Of a stretch of 64,000 nt of DNA, positions 19,373 through 28,439 are shown piece after piece (within the stretch, counting starts at the first letter, position 1; every line of letters starts with the position of its first letter). Origin of the DNA: [Limnothrix rosea] IAM M-220. Lineage in GTDB: Bacteria; Cyanobacteriota; Cyanobacteriia; Cyanobacteriales; MRBY01. Location of the stretch: positions 26,927-90,926 of the forward strand of contig NZ_MRBY01000012.1 of NCBI RefSeq assembly GCF_001904615.1, written 5' to 3'. Below the pieces are notes generated by a model, which made no database searches, was not told the DNA's origin, and saw only the letters and a list, made by a program, of their open reading frames with translations. A program made the translations under genes and the position numbers.

Positions 19373-21772
19373 ATGAGTTCTGCCATGTCTGCGATCGCCG
19401 CTTTTTGTGCATTAAATTGTGCCGTTACTCCTTTGCCGGCAAATGCTGCCATGCAGCCACAAATCATGGCTCAAATTCCCACAAACGTCGGACCGCAAGC
19501 GAGATTGCCAGAACAAGGTTTAAATGGTGTTCAAAGGGATACTACACAACCTCTATTTTCCCAAAAGCACTCAGCAGCAGAGTTGTCTCCTTTAGGTGTG
19601 GCAGGCGATCGCCAAGGGAGCGAAGAGTCCGCCAGTAATGCTGTTATACCACCACCACCAGTCGCCCAAATCCCGACCGATGTAGAACCCCAAGAGATAG
19701 ACACAGATCAACCTACTTTGGAGCCGGTTTTTGAACCCCTAGACATCGAAGCAGTAGAACAGCCTAGGACAGCACCGATTTTTAACGGTGTGCAAATCGA
19801 GGATCGCACGAGTGAGGAGCAGCAGCAATTTTCATTAGAAGAGCCCACAACGCCAGCATCGGAAGAAACAGAGGCCGAACTACGGGTGCTCGAAGTGATC
19901 GGCGATCGCCAAGAATTCGATGAACTAACCAATATCGTCACAGCAGTAGGAAATGTGGTCGTTCGCTTTAATGAATCAGTCCTCACCTCAGATCGACTAC
20001 AAATTAATCTCAACTCAAAATTGGCGATCGCGGAAGGAAATGTAGCATTACAGCGAGGCCAACAACTACTTCGAGGCGATCGGTTTGATTATTTCTTTGT
20101 CCAGAACCGTGGCTTTATTCGTGAAGCCCAAGGCGAAGTGTCCCAAAGAGATTTAAGCCAAGATCTCAGCGCCGAGCCAACCACCTTTGTGTCCGACCCC
20201 TCAAACCCAGCGCTACTACTGAACGAAAGACTACTACTAGAACAACCCATCACAAATGTCAGAGGCAGCGGCGATGGTTTAAATATCTTACTGGGTAGCG
20301 ATCGCAACATTAATAGTCAGACATTATTTAATCGCGAATCCGGGACAGTCAGTCGAGTCCGCTACTATGCCGAAGAAATGGAATTTTTCGAAGATCGGTG
20401 GGAAGCCAAAAACCTGCGACTGACCAACGATCCCTTTAACCCACCAGAGCTACAAGTTATTGCCTCCACCGCCACCTACCAAGACATCGATGAGTTTACG
20501 AGCGAGTTAGTGACGACAGATACCCGCCTTGTGATTGACGACAAGGTTTCATTACCGATTTTTCCCCGGACTTACCGCTTTGACAGCTCCGATGACGAAG
20601 GTATTTTTAGCCTTGTGTCAATTGGTTTTGACGATGAAGATCGCGGTGGTTTTTTTATTCAGCGACGATTTACACTCTTTAAAAATCAGCAAGGACGTTG
20701 GACTGTTACACCACAATACCTTGTCCAAAAAGCCCTATTTCCAGAAGCCGGATTTGGCGGCAATGAAGCAGAGTCCAGCATCCTCTCCCCCGATGTCTTT
20801 GGCCTAACCACAAAATTTAATTACAACTTTAATCAACGTGTTTTTGCCGTCGCCCGCGCCTCCCTTCCCAACCTAAACTTTGATGATTTAGAAGATAACC
20901 TCAAGGTGAATTTTCGGTTTGAGCAGCGCCTCGGCAACCTCGCAAATCCCTTTCGCCTCAGCCAAGAGTTTAATTACCGCGATCGCCTCTTTAATGGTTC
21001 TCTCGGATTCCAGCGAGTACAGAGAAGCCTCGGACTTGTTCTGCGATCGCCGCTATATCGCCTAGGAAATTCAGGATTTAGCCTCAACTATCAAACGAGC
21101 TTACAAAATATCACCGCAACCACTGACCGTCGCGAGTTACTGGGAGAGGATTCTCCTCGAAGGGGCGAAGTTAACTTAACCCGTTATCAAGCCTCTGTCA
21201 GCCTGAACCATACATTACCAATTTGGCAAGGAAAAGAACTACCTGCCACACAAGAAGCAGGTTTGCGCTTTACGCCGAGACCAGTCATTCCCTATGTTTT
21301 TCTGAGAACAGGCGTTCGTGGAATTTCTTCCCTTTACAGTAGTGGTAACCAACAAGTTTTAGGTAGTGCTCGTATTGGTTTGCAGGGGCAATTTGGCAAT
21401 TTTTCCCGCGATTTCTTTGATTACACAGGTTTTAATATTGACTATTCCATCACAACAAGAGGCGCAATATCGCCCTTCTTATTTGATCGTTCTGCGGATA
21501 TCAGAATTCTCTCCTTTGGCCTTACTCAGCAAATTTATGGGCCGATCCGGGCTGGTTTTCAAACTAGACTAAATCTAGACCGGAATGAAGCTATTAGCAC
21601 AGATTATTTTCTCGAATATAGTCGCCGAACCCACTCACTTCTAATCCGCTATAACCCCGTCCTAGAAATTGGTTCATTTAATTTTAAAATTAACGACTTT
21701 AACTGGAATGGCTCTACAGATCCCTTCGTCAATCAGGAGATTCGCCCCATTATTGATGGCGTTATTCCTTAA
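19373..21772 (+). CDS. DUF3769 protein, LptD/OstA-like outer membrane barrel
   Basis: Protein of 799 aa. A signal peptide (residues 1-25, ending PANAA) is followed by about 130 residues of low-complexity Pro/Glu/Gln linker. Residues ~150-260 show an OstA/LptA-like beta repeat (VTAVGNVVVRFNESVLTSDR, IAEGNVALQRGQQLLRGDRF). The remainder is rich in alternating amphipathic strands, as in a large beta-barrel. This fits DUF3769, the cyanobacterial counterpart of LptD that inserts lipopolysaccharide in the outer membrane. Its substrate in this organism is inferred. It is a single gene, divergent from the LDH-like gene. Confidence 0.78.
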   Translation: MSSAMSAIAAFCALNCAVTPLPANAAMQPQIMAQIPTNVGPQARLPEQGLNGVQRDTTQPLFSQKHSAAELSPLGVAGDRQGSEESASNAVIPPPPVAQIPTDVEPQEIDTDQPTLEPVFEPLDIEAVEQPRTAPIFNGVQIEDRTSEEQQQFSLEEPTTPASEETEAELRVLEVIGDRQEFDELTNIVTAVGNVVVRFNESVLTSDRLQINLNSKLAIAEGNVALQRGQQLLRGDRFDYFFVQNRGFIREAQGEVSQRDLSQDLSAEPTTFVSDPSNPALLLNERLLLEQPITNVRGSGDGLNILLGSDRNINSQTLFNRESGTVSRVRYYAEEMEFFEDRWEAKNLRLTNDPFNPPELQVIASTATYQDIDEFTSELVTTDTRLVIDDKVSLPIFPRTYRFDSSDDEGIFSLVSIGFDDEDRGGFFIQRRFTLFKNQQGRWTVTPQYLVQKALFPEAGFGGNEAESSILSPDVFGLTTKFNYNFNQRVFAVARASLPNLNFDDLEDNLKVNFRFEQRLGNLANPFRLSQEFNYRDRLFNGSLGFQRVQRSLGLVLRSPLYRLGNSGFSLNYQTSLQNITATTDRRELLGEDSPRRGEVNLTRYQASVSLNHTLPIWQGKELPATQEAGLRFTPRPVIPYVFLRTGVRGISSLYSSGNQQVLGSARIGLQGQFGNFSRDFFDYTGFNIDYSITTRGAISPFLFDRSADIRILSFGLTQQIYGPIRAGFQTRLNLDRNEAISTDYFLEYSRRTHSLLIRYNPVLEIGSFNFKINDFNWNGSTDPFVNQEIRPIIDGVIP

Positions 21773-21853
21773 ATAACTCAGACTCTAATCTCTAAAGATG
21801 TCGTAGCCAGAGAAGAGTCAATCGGGGTAATAGAAATAGAAAATAAGACTTGA

Positions 21854-22258
21854 TCAATCTTCACCGGCAACTTGGAGTCTATATTCTTCCGCCGTCATTG
21901 TCTCAGCTAGCATGTCGTCATCGAGATTATCGACTCGAACCTTAAGAAACCAACCTTCTTCGTAGGGGTCTTCGGCGATCGCCTCTGGACTATCGATGAC
22001 CATTTGGTTGCGGTCAATGACAGTACCTGAGATCGGAGCATAAAGATCCTCAACGGCTTTCACGGATTCGATAGAACCAAAGGTTTCCCCAACCTCAAGG
22101 GCATCCCCTTCTTCTGGTAGCTCAAGGAAAACAATGTCGCCTAGTTCATCAATGGCAAATGCGCTAAGTCCGATGGTGGCAATTTCTCCGTCAAGTCGAA
22201 TGTACTCGTGACTATCGAGATAGCGAAGATCATCTGGGTATTCAAGTTCCATAGTCAT
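21854..22258 (-). CDS. gcvH: Glycine cleavage system H protein
   Basis: Protein of 134 aa, normal length. Carries the aminomethyl group on a lipoyl-lysine during glycine breakdown, part of photorespiration in cyanobacteria. The lipoylation site is the Lys in [17 protein letters not shown]. The N-terminus [20 protein letters not shown] is typical. Two ATGs are possible (22258 or 22252). P, T and L protein genes are not in the window. Confidence 0.97.
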   Translation of the reverse strand: MTMELEYPDDLRYLDSHEYIRLDGEIATIGLSAFAIDELGDIVFLELPEEGDALEVGETFGSIESVKAVEDLYAPISGTVIDRNQMVIDSPEAIAEDPYEEGWFLKVRVDNLDDDMLAETMTAEEYRLQVAGED

Positions 22259-22821
22259 TTCCCAAAAATGAAAGATATTCCGGGTTCAAACGAGAATGAA
22301 TGGTTTTTATCCAGTCTGTGACCCCTTCGGCTACTCTATTCCGGAATTTTGCCAAGATCAAGACCTATTTGGAAAATTGTTACTTATTGCTGATCTTACT
22401 GGGAAAATGTGGGGAAAAAAGCCTAGGCATTTCCCCTTATGGAGTGGGTGGAGGCTGGTGAAATAGTGCTGCCTCTAGACGATCGCTTTGGTCTGCTGGT
22501 CTATAAATATACGGAAATGAGGCAATTCGGCGATTTAAATCACTTTCTGGTGGCCTTTCAAGCTATGCTCCATTTGCCAACTCATATACTGCGTCATCAC
22601 CCGACTGGCTTTCCAGATAGTCCCCAAGGGTTTTTGATTTGGAAATAGTTGGGATCATGATCATTGTGTTCTCGCACCAGCTTGCGTCTCATTCTATCTA
22701 CTGGTTGAGCTCAGGGCTTGATTCCCCAAGATTCTCTGAGCAAATTATCTTGATAAAACCTAAAGAAAAGGCGATCGCCCTACAATAGAGCTTGTAATAA
22801 ATCGCAACATTCACCGCTGCC
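22259..22821. other. Intergenic region between gcvH and the RND pump, no clear gene
   Basis: About 560 bp separating divergent genes. Short frames exist on both strands (69 codons at 22439 on the plus strand; shorter ones on the minus strand near 22600-22690), but none has a good ribosome binding site together with a recognisable motif. One HIP1 site lies at 22771-22780. The promoters of both flanking genes should be here. Confidence 0.45.
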
Positions 22822-25800
22822 ATGTCCTTCCATGTCTCCGCTTGGTCGATTAAAAATCCAGTGCCGACCCTCGTAGCATTTATCATCATGACCATTGTGG
22901 GGATTTACTCTTTCCTCAATTTGGGCATCGATAATACGCCCAATATTGATGTGTCAGCGGTAATCGTCAATGTGGCGCAACCCGGTGCTGCGCCGGAAGA
23001 AATCGAAACGGAAATCACCAAAAAAATTGAAGATGCGGTGGCGAGTTTGGCCGATATTGATCAGCTCACCTCCACCGTTACCGATGGCAGTTCCCAAACA
23101 GTGGTGGGTTTTGAGTTGGGGACAGACACCGACCAAGCCACGAATGATGTACGGAATGCGATCGCCGAGATTCGGTCTTCGTTGCCCCAGGATATTACCG
23201 ACCCAGTCGTCCGAAAACTGGATTTTGCGGGCGGTGCGGTAATGACCTATGCCTTGTCGTCGGATCAGCGCAGTGTGGAAGAATTGAGCGATTTGATTGA
23301 CCGCAAAATTAGTCGAGAATTAGTCAACGTCAAGGGTGTTGCGGAGATTAAGCGATTAGGGGGCGTTGACCGAGAAATTCGTGTGGATCTTGATCCAGAA
23401 TTACTTCAGGGTCTGGGTATCACCGCATCCCAAGTGAATACCCAAATTGCCCAATTTAATGTGAATCGCCCCGGTGGACGGGTGGAGCTGGGGGGCAATG
23501 AGCAAAATGTTCGTACCCTCGGTAGCGCTGAAAATATTCGCGAGCTTCAGCAATATCCGATTTTGTTACCTAATGGCGATCGTGTTGCTTTAGCAGCCCT
23601 AGGTCGTGTCGAGGATAGTTTCCGGGAACCCCGTGTGGCTGCGACTTTGGATGGACAAGCTGTGGTCGCATTTTCTGTGTTGCGGAGTCCCGGTAGTACT
23701 GTGGTTGGGGTTGATCAAGGCATTCGGAAGGCGATCGCCGAACTGGAAAAAACATTATCAGAAGACCTCAATTTCCAACTCATTTTCACCCGTGCCAACG
23801 AAATCCAAGCATCATATGATGGCACCGTTTTAGCCCTCGTTGCCGGTTGTCTTTTAACCGTGTTGACGGTGGGAATTTTCCTCAAGGATTGGCGTGCAAC
23901 TCTGATCACAGCAACCGCTTTGCCCCTCTCCATTGTGCCGACATTTTTTGTGATGCAGTGGCTCGATTACACCCTGAATGGCATGACCCTGCTGGCGTTA
24001 GCCCTGGCGATCGGTAACTTAGTAGACGATGCAATTTGTATGATCGAAAATATCGACCAACATTTGCAAATGGGGAAACGACCCTTCCAAGCAGCCGTTG
24101 ATGGGGCGATGGAAATTGGTTTAGCCGTTGTGGCCACCACTGCAACCATTGTGGCGGTCTTTTTACCTGTGGCATTTATGGGGGGTGTACCGGGGCAATT
24201 TTTCCAACCCTTTGGTGTAACGGTTGCCGTTTCAACAATGTTCTCAACCCTCGTGGCGACTACCATGACCCCGATGTTGAGCGCCTATCTCCTCAAATCA
24301 AAACTAGATGGCTTTAAAGCTGATAAGCAACCCGGTACGTACCGCAATATTCTGACTTGGGCTTTGCGTCACCGCATCACGACTTTGCTAATTGCCCTAG
24401 CCTTTTTTATCGGCAGTCTTCAGCTTGTGCCATTTATTCCCAAAGGTTTATTTAGCAGTAGTGATACGGGCATTAGCACAGTAACCTTTGATTTGCCCCC
24501 CGGCTCGACCCTCGAAGATAGTAAAAAAGTGATGGCCTATGTGGGCGATCGCCTCGACGAGAATCCCGCCGTAAAAAGTGTTTTAGCAACGGCAGAAAAT
24601 GTTAATAGCGGTTTAATTTACGTCAATTTAATCGATCAAGCAGAACGTATTTCCCAAAAAGAATTTGAACGAGAGATGCGCCAAGAATTTCGTAAAATTC
24701 CCGGAGCTAGAGTCGCATTCCGCAGTAACGGCGCAGGTGGTGGCTCCAAGGATTTAACCATTGTTCTCAAGAGCGAAGATTCGGAAACCCTCCTGCAAAC
24801 CGCTCAAACCCTTGAAAAAGAAATGGCCACCATTCCCGGCTTAGTGGAAATTGGATCTAGTGCCAGCCTTGTTAAACCAGAACTAATCATTCGCCCCGAT
24901 CCCCAGCGAGCAGCAGACTTGGGGGTTTCCGTTTCTGCCATTTCCCAGACCGCCTCCCTTGCCTTGATTGGTGATACCGAGTTTAATTTGCCGAAATTTA
25001 ATTTGAGCGATCGCCAAATCCCCATTCGTGTGCAGCTCGACCCAGAAAAGCGACAAGATATCGATACCCTGAAAAATTTGTTAGTTCCCAGCAGCACCGG
25101 AGAATTAGTCCCCCTTGCCGCCGTCGCCGATTTGAAATTGGGGAGTGGTTCCGCCCAGATTGACCGCTTTAACCGCTTCCGTCAGGTGGAAGTGGGTGCA
25201 AACCTTGAAGGTGTCGCCCTAGGGGATGCTTTCGTGAAAGTGAACGCCTTACCTGTCATGAGTCCATTACCCCCATCCGTCACCCTCGAACCTTCCGGCG
25301 ATGCAGAAATTATGCGGGATATCTTTAGCCGCTTCCTTACGGCTCTAGGTGCAGCCATCATGTGTATCTACGCCATTTTGGTATTGCTCTACAACAACTT
25401 TTTGTATCCTCTCGGCATTCTGTCGGCACTACCGTTATCAGTTGGTGGCGCGCTAATTGGTCTGATGATTGCCCAAAAGGAACTAGGCTTATTTGCCCTC
25501 ATCGGTATTGTTCTGCTGATGGGCTTGGTGACGAAAAATGCCATTCTGCTGGTTGATTTTTCCCTAGCGGGTATGAGGGAAGGTAAAACCCTTAAAAATG
25601 CTTTGCTAGATGCTGGCGTTTCCCGTTTACGTCCCATTTGTATGACATCCCTTTCTACCATTGCCGGCATGACTCCCATTGCCCTAGAGCTTGGCGCTGA
25701 TGGCGCAACTCGCAGTCCCATGGCGATCGCCGTGATCGGAGGCTTTAGTACCTCGACGGTTCTCACTTTAATTGTTGTGCCCGTCCTCTTTACCTACATC

Positions 25801-25881
25801 TATAACGTCACCCAATTCCTGTTAAAACCTTTTCGCGCTGCCCAATCTGATCCTCAGCCCATCGAAACCAGTCAGGTATAG
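22822..25881 (+). CDS. RND-family efflux pump inner membrane subunit (AcrB/HAE1-like)
   Basis: Protein of 1019 aa with the RND layout: TM1 near residue 15 (WSIKNPVPTLVAFIIMTIV), a large periplasmic loop, TM2-6 at ~335-480, a second loop and TM7-12 at ~830-1000. The proton-relay acids sit in GNLVDDAICMIENI (TM4) and the TM10 Lys in GLVTKNAILLVDF. It exports drugs, lipophiles or metals by proton antiport. No membrane-fusion adaptor or TolC gene is adjacent, so partners must be encoded elsewhere. Start ATG 22822. Confidence 0.93.
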   Translation: MSFHVSAWSIKNPVPTLVAFIIMTIVGIYSFLNLGIDNTPNIDVSAVIVNVAQPGAAPEEIETEITKKIEDAVASLADIDQLTSTVTDGSSQTVVGFELGTDTDQATNDVRNAIAEIRSSLPQDITDPVVRKLDFAGGAVMTYALSSDQRSVEELSDLIDRKISRELVNVKGVAEIKRLGGVDREIRVDLDPELLQGLGITASQVNTQIAQFNVNRPGGRVELGGNEQNVRTLGSAENIRELQQYPILLPNGDRVALAALGRVEDSFREPRVAATLDGQAVVAFSVLRSPGSTVVGVDQGIRKAIAELEKTLSEDLNFQLIFTRANEIQASYDGTVLALVAGCLLTVLTVGIFLKDWRATLITATALPLSIVPTFFVMQWLDYTLNGMTLLALALAIGNLVDDAICMIENIDQHLQMGKRPFQAAVDGAMEIGLAVVATTATIVAVFLPVAFMGGVPGQFFQPFGVTVAVSTMFSTLVATTMTPMLSAYLLKSKLDGFKADKQPGTYRNILTWALRHRITTLLIALAFFIGSLQLVPFIPKGLFSSSDTGISTVTFDLPPGSTLEDSKKVMAYVGDRLDENPAVKSVLATAENVNSGLIYVNLIDQAERISQKEFEREMRQEFRKIPGARVAFRSNGAGGGSKDLTIVLKSEDSETLLQTAQTLEKEMATIPGLVEIGSSASLVKPELIIRPDPQRAADLGVSVSAISQTASLALIGDTEFNLPKFNLSDRQIPIRVQLDPEKRQDIDTLKNLLVPSSTGELVPLAAVADLKLGSGSAQIDRFNRFRQVEVGANLEGVALGDAFVKVNALPVMSPLPPSVTLEPSGDAEIMRDIFSRFLTALGAAIMCIYAILVLLYNNFLYPLGILSALPLSVGGALIGLMIAQKELGLFALIGIVLLMGLVTKNAILLVDFSLAGMREGKTLKNALLDAGVSRLRPICMTSLSTIAGMTPIALELGADGATRSPMAIAVIGGFSTSTVLTLIVVPVLFTYIYNVTQFLLKPFRAAQSDPQPIETSQV

Positions 25882-25945
25882 CTCCCCTCCAGTTTCCCCC
25901 ATGACCAATTCAACAATTTCTAGGAAAAGGGGACTTTAAAATAAG

Positions 25946-26101
25946 AAGACGCGGGCATATTGCCATGAACAGTTGACAGATATCAGAGACGCGGGGATGT
26001 TGCCATTGTGCTTACCTAGCTCTCAGTAAAATTTTTGAGCTGGAGAAATCTCCCCTGCGTCGTGTCACCATTTCAGACTTTGCTTAACCAAACTCAGGTT
26101 A
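25946..26101 (+). repeat. Decayed copy of the dispersed ~230-bp element
   Basis: The right end (CAGACTTTGCTTAACC followed by AAACTCAGGTTA) matches the right end of the copy at 52384-52615, and two GAGACGCGGG...TTGCCAT stretches resemble its internal minisatellite. The left terminal repeat is not recognisable, so the left boundary is approximate. Confidence 0.5.
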
Positions 26102-26118
26102 AATCGCCCATGTAAAGA

Positions 26119-26144
26119 CAAAAAAAATCTGGGGAGACCCCAGA
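26119..26144 (-). terminator. Rho-independent terminator after psbH
   Basis: Minus strand: perfect stem TCTGGGG / CCCCAGA with a TCT loop, followed by at least seven T residues. It is about 40 bp past the psbH stop. Confidence 0.9.
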
Positions 26145-26181
26145 CCAAAGAATATTTTATGAAGATTGCAAAATAAATGCT

Positions 26182-26385
26182 TTAGAGACCAAGGGCGGTC
26201 CAATCGACTTCAAAGCCGTCGAGAATCAAAGAAGAGTTGTAAATCTGGAGGATGATTAAAAGGAATACCAAAAATAAAGCCATGAATACGCCCATCAAGG
26301 GAGTTGTGCCCCAACCAGGGGCGACTTTACCGTATTCAGAATTCAGAGGCTTGAGAATGTCTCCCAATCGAGTACGCTGTGCCAT
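26182..26385 (-). CDS. psbH: Photosystem II reaction centre protein H
   Basis: Protein of 67 aa: a soluble N-terminus ([20 protein letters not shown]) then one membrane helix (residues ~28-50). PsbH sits beside CP47 in the thylakoid membrane and stabilises photosystem II assembly and the QB site. It is divergent from psbN with 80 bp between the starts, the conserved cyanobacterial arrangement, and is followed by a strong terminator. Confidence 0.98.
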   Translation of the reverse strand: MAQRTRLGDILKPLNSEYGKVAPGWGTTPLMGVFMALFLVFLLIILQIYNSSLILDGFEVDWTALGL

Positions 26386-26465
26386 AGGATTCAGATATCG
26401 TAAAGGATTTTTGTAATGTTCCGTAATATTATAGAGGAAGAGTACTCATAATCTGAGATATAAAC

Positions 26466-26597
26466 ATGGATTCTGCAACAGTTCTTAGCATCGGTATTGC
26501 TGCTGTCGTGATCGCTGTAACAGGTTTTTCTGTTTACACAGCCTTTGGCCCACCTTCTGTGGAGCTTGAGGATCCCTTTGAGGATCATGAAGACTAA
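26466..26597 (+). CDS. psbN: PsbN, photosystem II assembly protein
   Basis: Protein of 43 aa, the standard size. An N-terminal membrane helix ([20 protein letters not shown]) precedes the family tail [17 protein letters not shown]. PsbN is not a stable photosystem II subunit; in plants it is needed for assembly and repair of the reaction centre. Divergent from psbH, with a terminator 98 bp downstream. Confidence 0.97.
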   Translation: MDSATVLSIGIAAVVIAVTGFSVYTAFGPPSVELEDPFEDHED

Positions 26598-26695
26598 GGG
26601 TCATTCCTCGGAATGGTGATTTAGTTTTTTGTTCACGATTTTTTTAGTAAAGTGATACGACAATATTTTTATTTGAGATAGTCGAAATACTTGGG

Positions 26696-26719
26696 CAGTC
26701 CTACGGGGCTGTTTTTTTT
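26696..26719 (+). terminator. Rho-independent terminator after psbN
   Basis: Stem CAGTCC / GGGCTG around a short loop, followed by eight T residues. Confidence 0.75.
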
Positions 26720-26776
26720 GGCTAAGGGGCTGGGCGATCGCCGCTCCCATGGGCAGAGTCTAAAAAAACAATAGGT

Positions 26777-27922
26777 TTAGGACAAGTTACGAAAACAAAG
26801 TTGAGCGCTGTTTGTTATGGCGCGACACTGCTGCCACCATAGCGCAGGAACAAAAAGGGCTTGTCCAGCGGTGAGAGTCAGCTCATAAAATTTTGCCTCA
26901 GCACATCGCGGGTAACGTTGCTTGTTGTAGTTGGCTAAGTCGATGGGGCTTGTCCAATTATCGTTGCTGTAAAGAAATTCGCTTTGCCAAGGAGCCGCCA
27001 GAGACCAGTGGCTTTCACCCCAAACTTGTACCATCAATAAATCTTCGAGTTTTGCCTGTAGGGGAAATGGCGAAAATGTTGGCTGTAGCCACAGAAATGC
27101 TTGATTGGAGTCTGGCTCGTCGCAGTTTAGATAATGGAGGAGGAGGGGATAGGCTTGATAACAATCGGCGATCGCCTCTGCGCCCAGTTCGATCAGGTCA
27201 AAGTTGAGATACACCTGCGGCTCGGTTGTGCATAAATAGTCCCCCAGACTGGTAATCGTTGTGGCATTTGTTTTTGTCGCCGTTGCAGGGGCTGAGAGTT
27301 CAGGAAAATCGAAGCTTATAACCGGATGCTCAGGAAAAGCTTGGGCAAGGGTAGTCTGGGTATACCAAGGGCGATCGCCGCCTAGATTTTTCAGGATCAC
27401 AGGACGATTAACGCGTAGATAATTCTGTTCAAATACCGCTTTGGAAAGCTGCCCATAAACATCAAGTGTTTCAGGTGAAGCTTGTTCTTTTTCTCGGTAT
27501 AGTTCCGCAATTAATTCATATTGTTGTAGCGATCGCCACCGGGGTTGTATATAACTAAAACTCACTTCTTGGGGCAAAGAAAAAACAATATTATGAGCAG
27601 TTTCTTGGGTCATCCCCTGCCCCATTAAAATCTCCACCAAACTTTGATCTGAGACACCCCGTAACTTATTTTCAACGAGCCATATTTGCCAACTTTCATC
27701 GAGGGTATAAAGTGCCGGGATCGGTAGGGTAGCCGGTGCTTGGGGCGTAGATATTGTACCCTCGGCGTTTGACATCGTTTTATCATCGTCATCAGATGAT
27801 TTGATACCAAGAATTCCAAGGGCAATCGTAACTTTTTCCTGAGCTGAAGTTTCTGGATCGCTCAATCGCTGCTGGAGAAAATCCAAAGCATTTTTTTGTA
27901 GTTCTTTCAGGTCTTTTGCCAT
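26777..27922 (-). CDS. Cupin-like (JmjC/cupin_8) protein lacking metal ligands
   Basis: Protein of 381 aa. The first ~110 residues are helical; about 160-380 follow the cupin_8/JmjC-like fold: a PVILKNLGGDRPWYTQ entry strand, FLWLQPTFSPFPLQ, LMVQVWGESHWSLAAP and GQALFVPALWWQQ. In active Fe(II)/2-oxoglutarate members the ligands are an HxD in the strand before LLxQVxGxKxW and a His after PxxWW. Here they read Gln289, Lys291 and Gln364, so all three ligands are absent. The fold is probably kept for binding or structure rather than oxygenase chemistry. It converges on the psbN unit; role unknown. Confidence 0.7.
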   Translation of the reverse strand: MAKDLKELQKNALDFLQQRLSDPETSAQEKVTIALGILGIKSSDDDDKTMSNAEGTISTPQAPATLPIPALYTLDESWQIWLVENKLRGVSDQSLVEILMGQGMTQETAHNIVFSLPQEVSFSYIQPRWRSLQQYELIAELYREKEQASPETLDVYGQLSKAVFEQNYLRVNRPVILKNLGGDRPWYTQTTLAQAFPEHPVISFDFPELSAPATATKTNATTITSLGDYLCTTEPQVYLNFDLIELGAEAIADCYQAYPLLLHYLNCDEPDSNQAFLWLQPTFSPFPLQAKLEDLLMVQVWGESHWSLAAPWQSEFLYSNDNWTSPIDLANYNKQRYPRCAEAKFYELTLTAGQALFVPALWWQQCRAITNSAQLCFRNLS

Positions 27923-28093
27923 TTAGAAATCACTATTTTTAATAAACTTTAAACTTTAAACTTTAAAACATAATTTTGGGTCGTAAAAATAAATTTCAAA
28001 TATAAAAAATTAATCCAATAGCATGTGAAATTCTTTGCCTATGTTCACCAGCCCATCGCAGTTTAGGCGATCGCCAATAGAACAACCTTAGAA

Positions 28094-28321
28094 TAACGTC
28101 AGTTATGGATAAGAATGTAGTCAAAATTCTTTAGAGAAAAGGAGACACGGAGAAGGAGAGACACGGAGAAGGAGAGACACGGGGAAGGAGAGACACGGGG
28201 AAGCAAGGACAATTTGCATTTTTTGAAAGCTAGAATTGTTTGCATAGAAACATCTCCCGATCTCTCGCTCTCTCATTCACCGCATCGTACTTCCGAGCAT
28301 TCTTAAACAAAACTCACATTA
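28094..28321 (+). mobile_element. MITE-like dispersed element, copy B
   Basis: About 228 bp, non-coding. The left end TAACGTCAGTTATGGATAAG and the inverted right end TAATGTGAGTTTTGTTTAAG agree at most positions. Inside are four 16-bp units of GGAGAGACACGGAGAA type. TTAGAATAA occurs at both ends (28088-28096 and 28319-28326), a possible target duplication that overlaps the element tips. It lies between the cupin-like gene and guaA. Confidence 0.75.
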
Positions 28322-28375
28322 GAATAATTGAGTGCCATCAATGATTCACTAAAATTTATCCTGCCAAGCACCCAC

Positions 28376-28402
28376 AAAAAAAGCGGAACAGAAAGTCCCG
28401 CC
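28376..28402 (-). terminator. Rho-independent terminator after guaA
   Basis: Minus strand stem GCGGGA / TTCCGC (one G-T pair) followed by seven T residues, about 40 bp beyond the guaA stop. Confidence 0.65.
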
Positions 28403-28439
28403 GTTTAAGTGAAATTAAAATTAATTCAATGTGAGATTT

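Noticed and set aside
19161..19412. 83-codon minus-strand frame between the LDH-like and DUF3769 genes
   Set aside because: Overlaps the DUF3769 start and signal peptide, with biased Lys/Pro/His composition and no motif.
24804..25766. Long antisense frames within the RND pump gene
   Set aside because: Shadow frames of a strongly supported 1019-aa gene; they carry no independent features.
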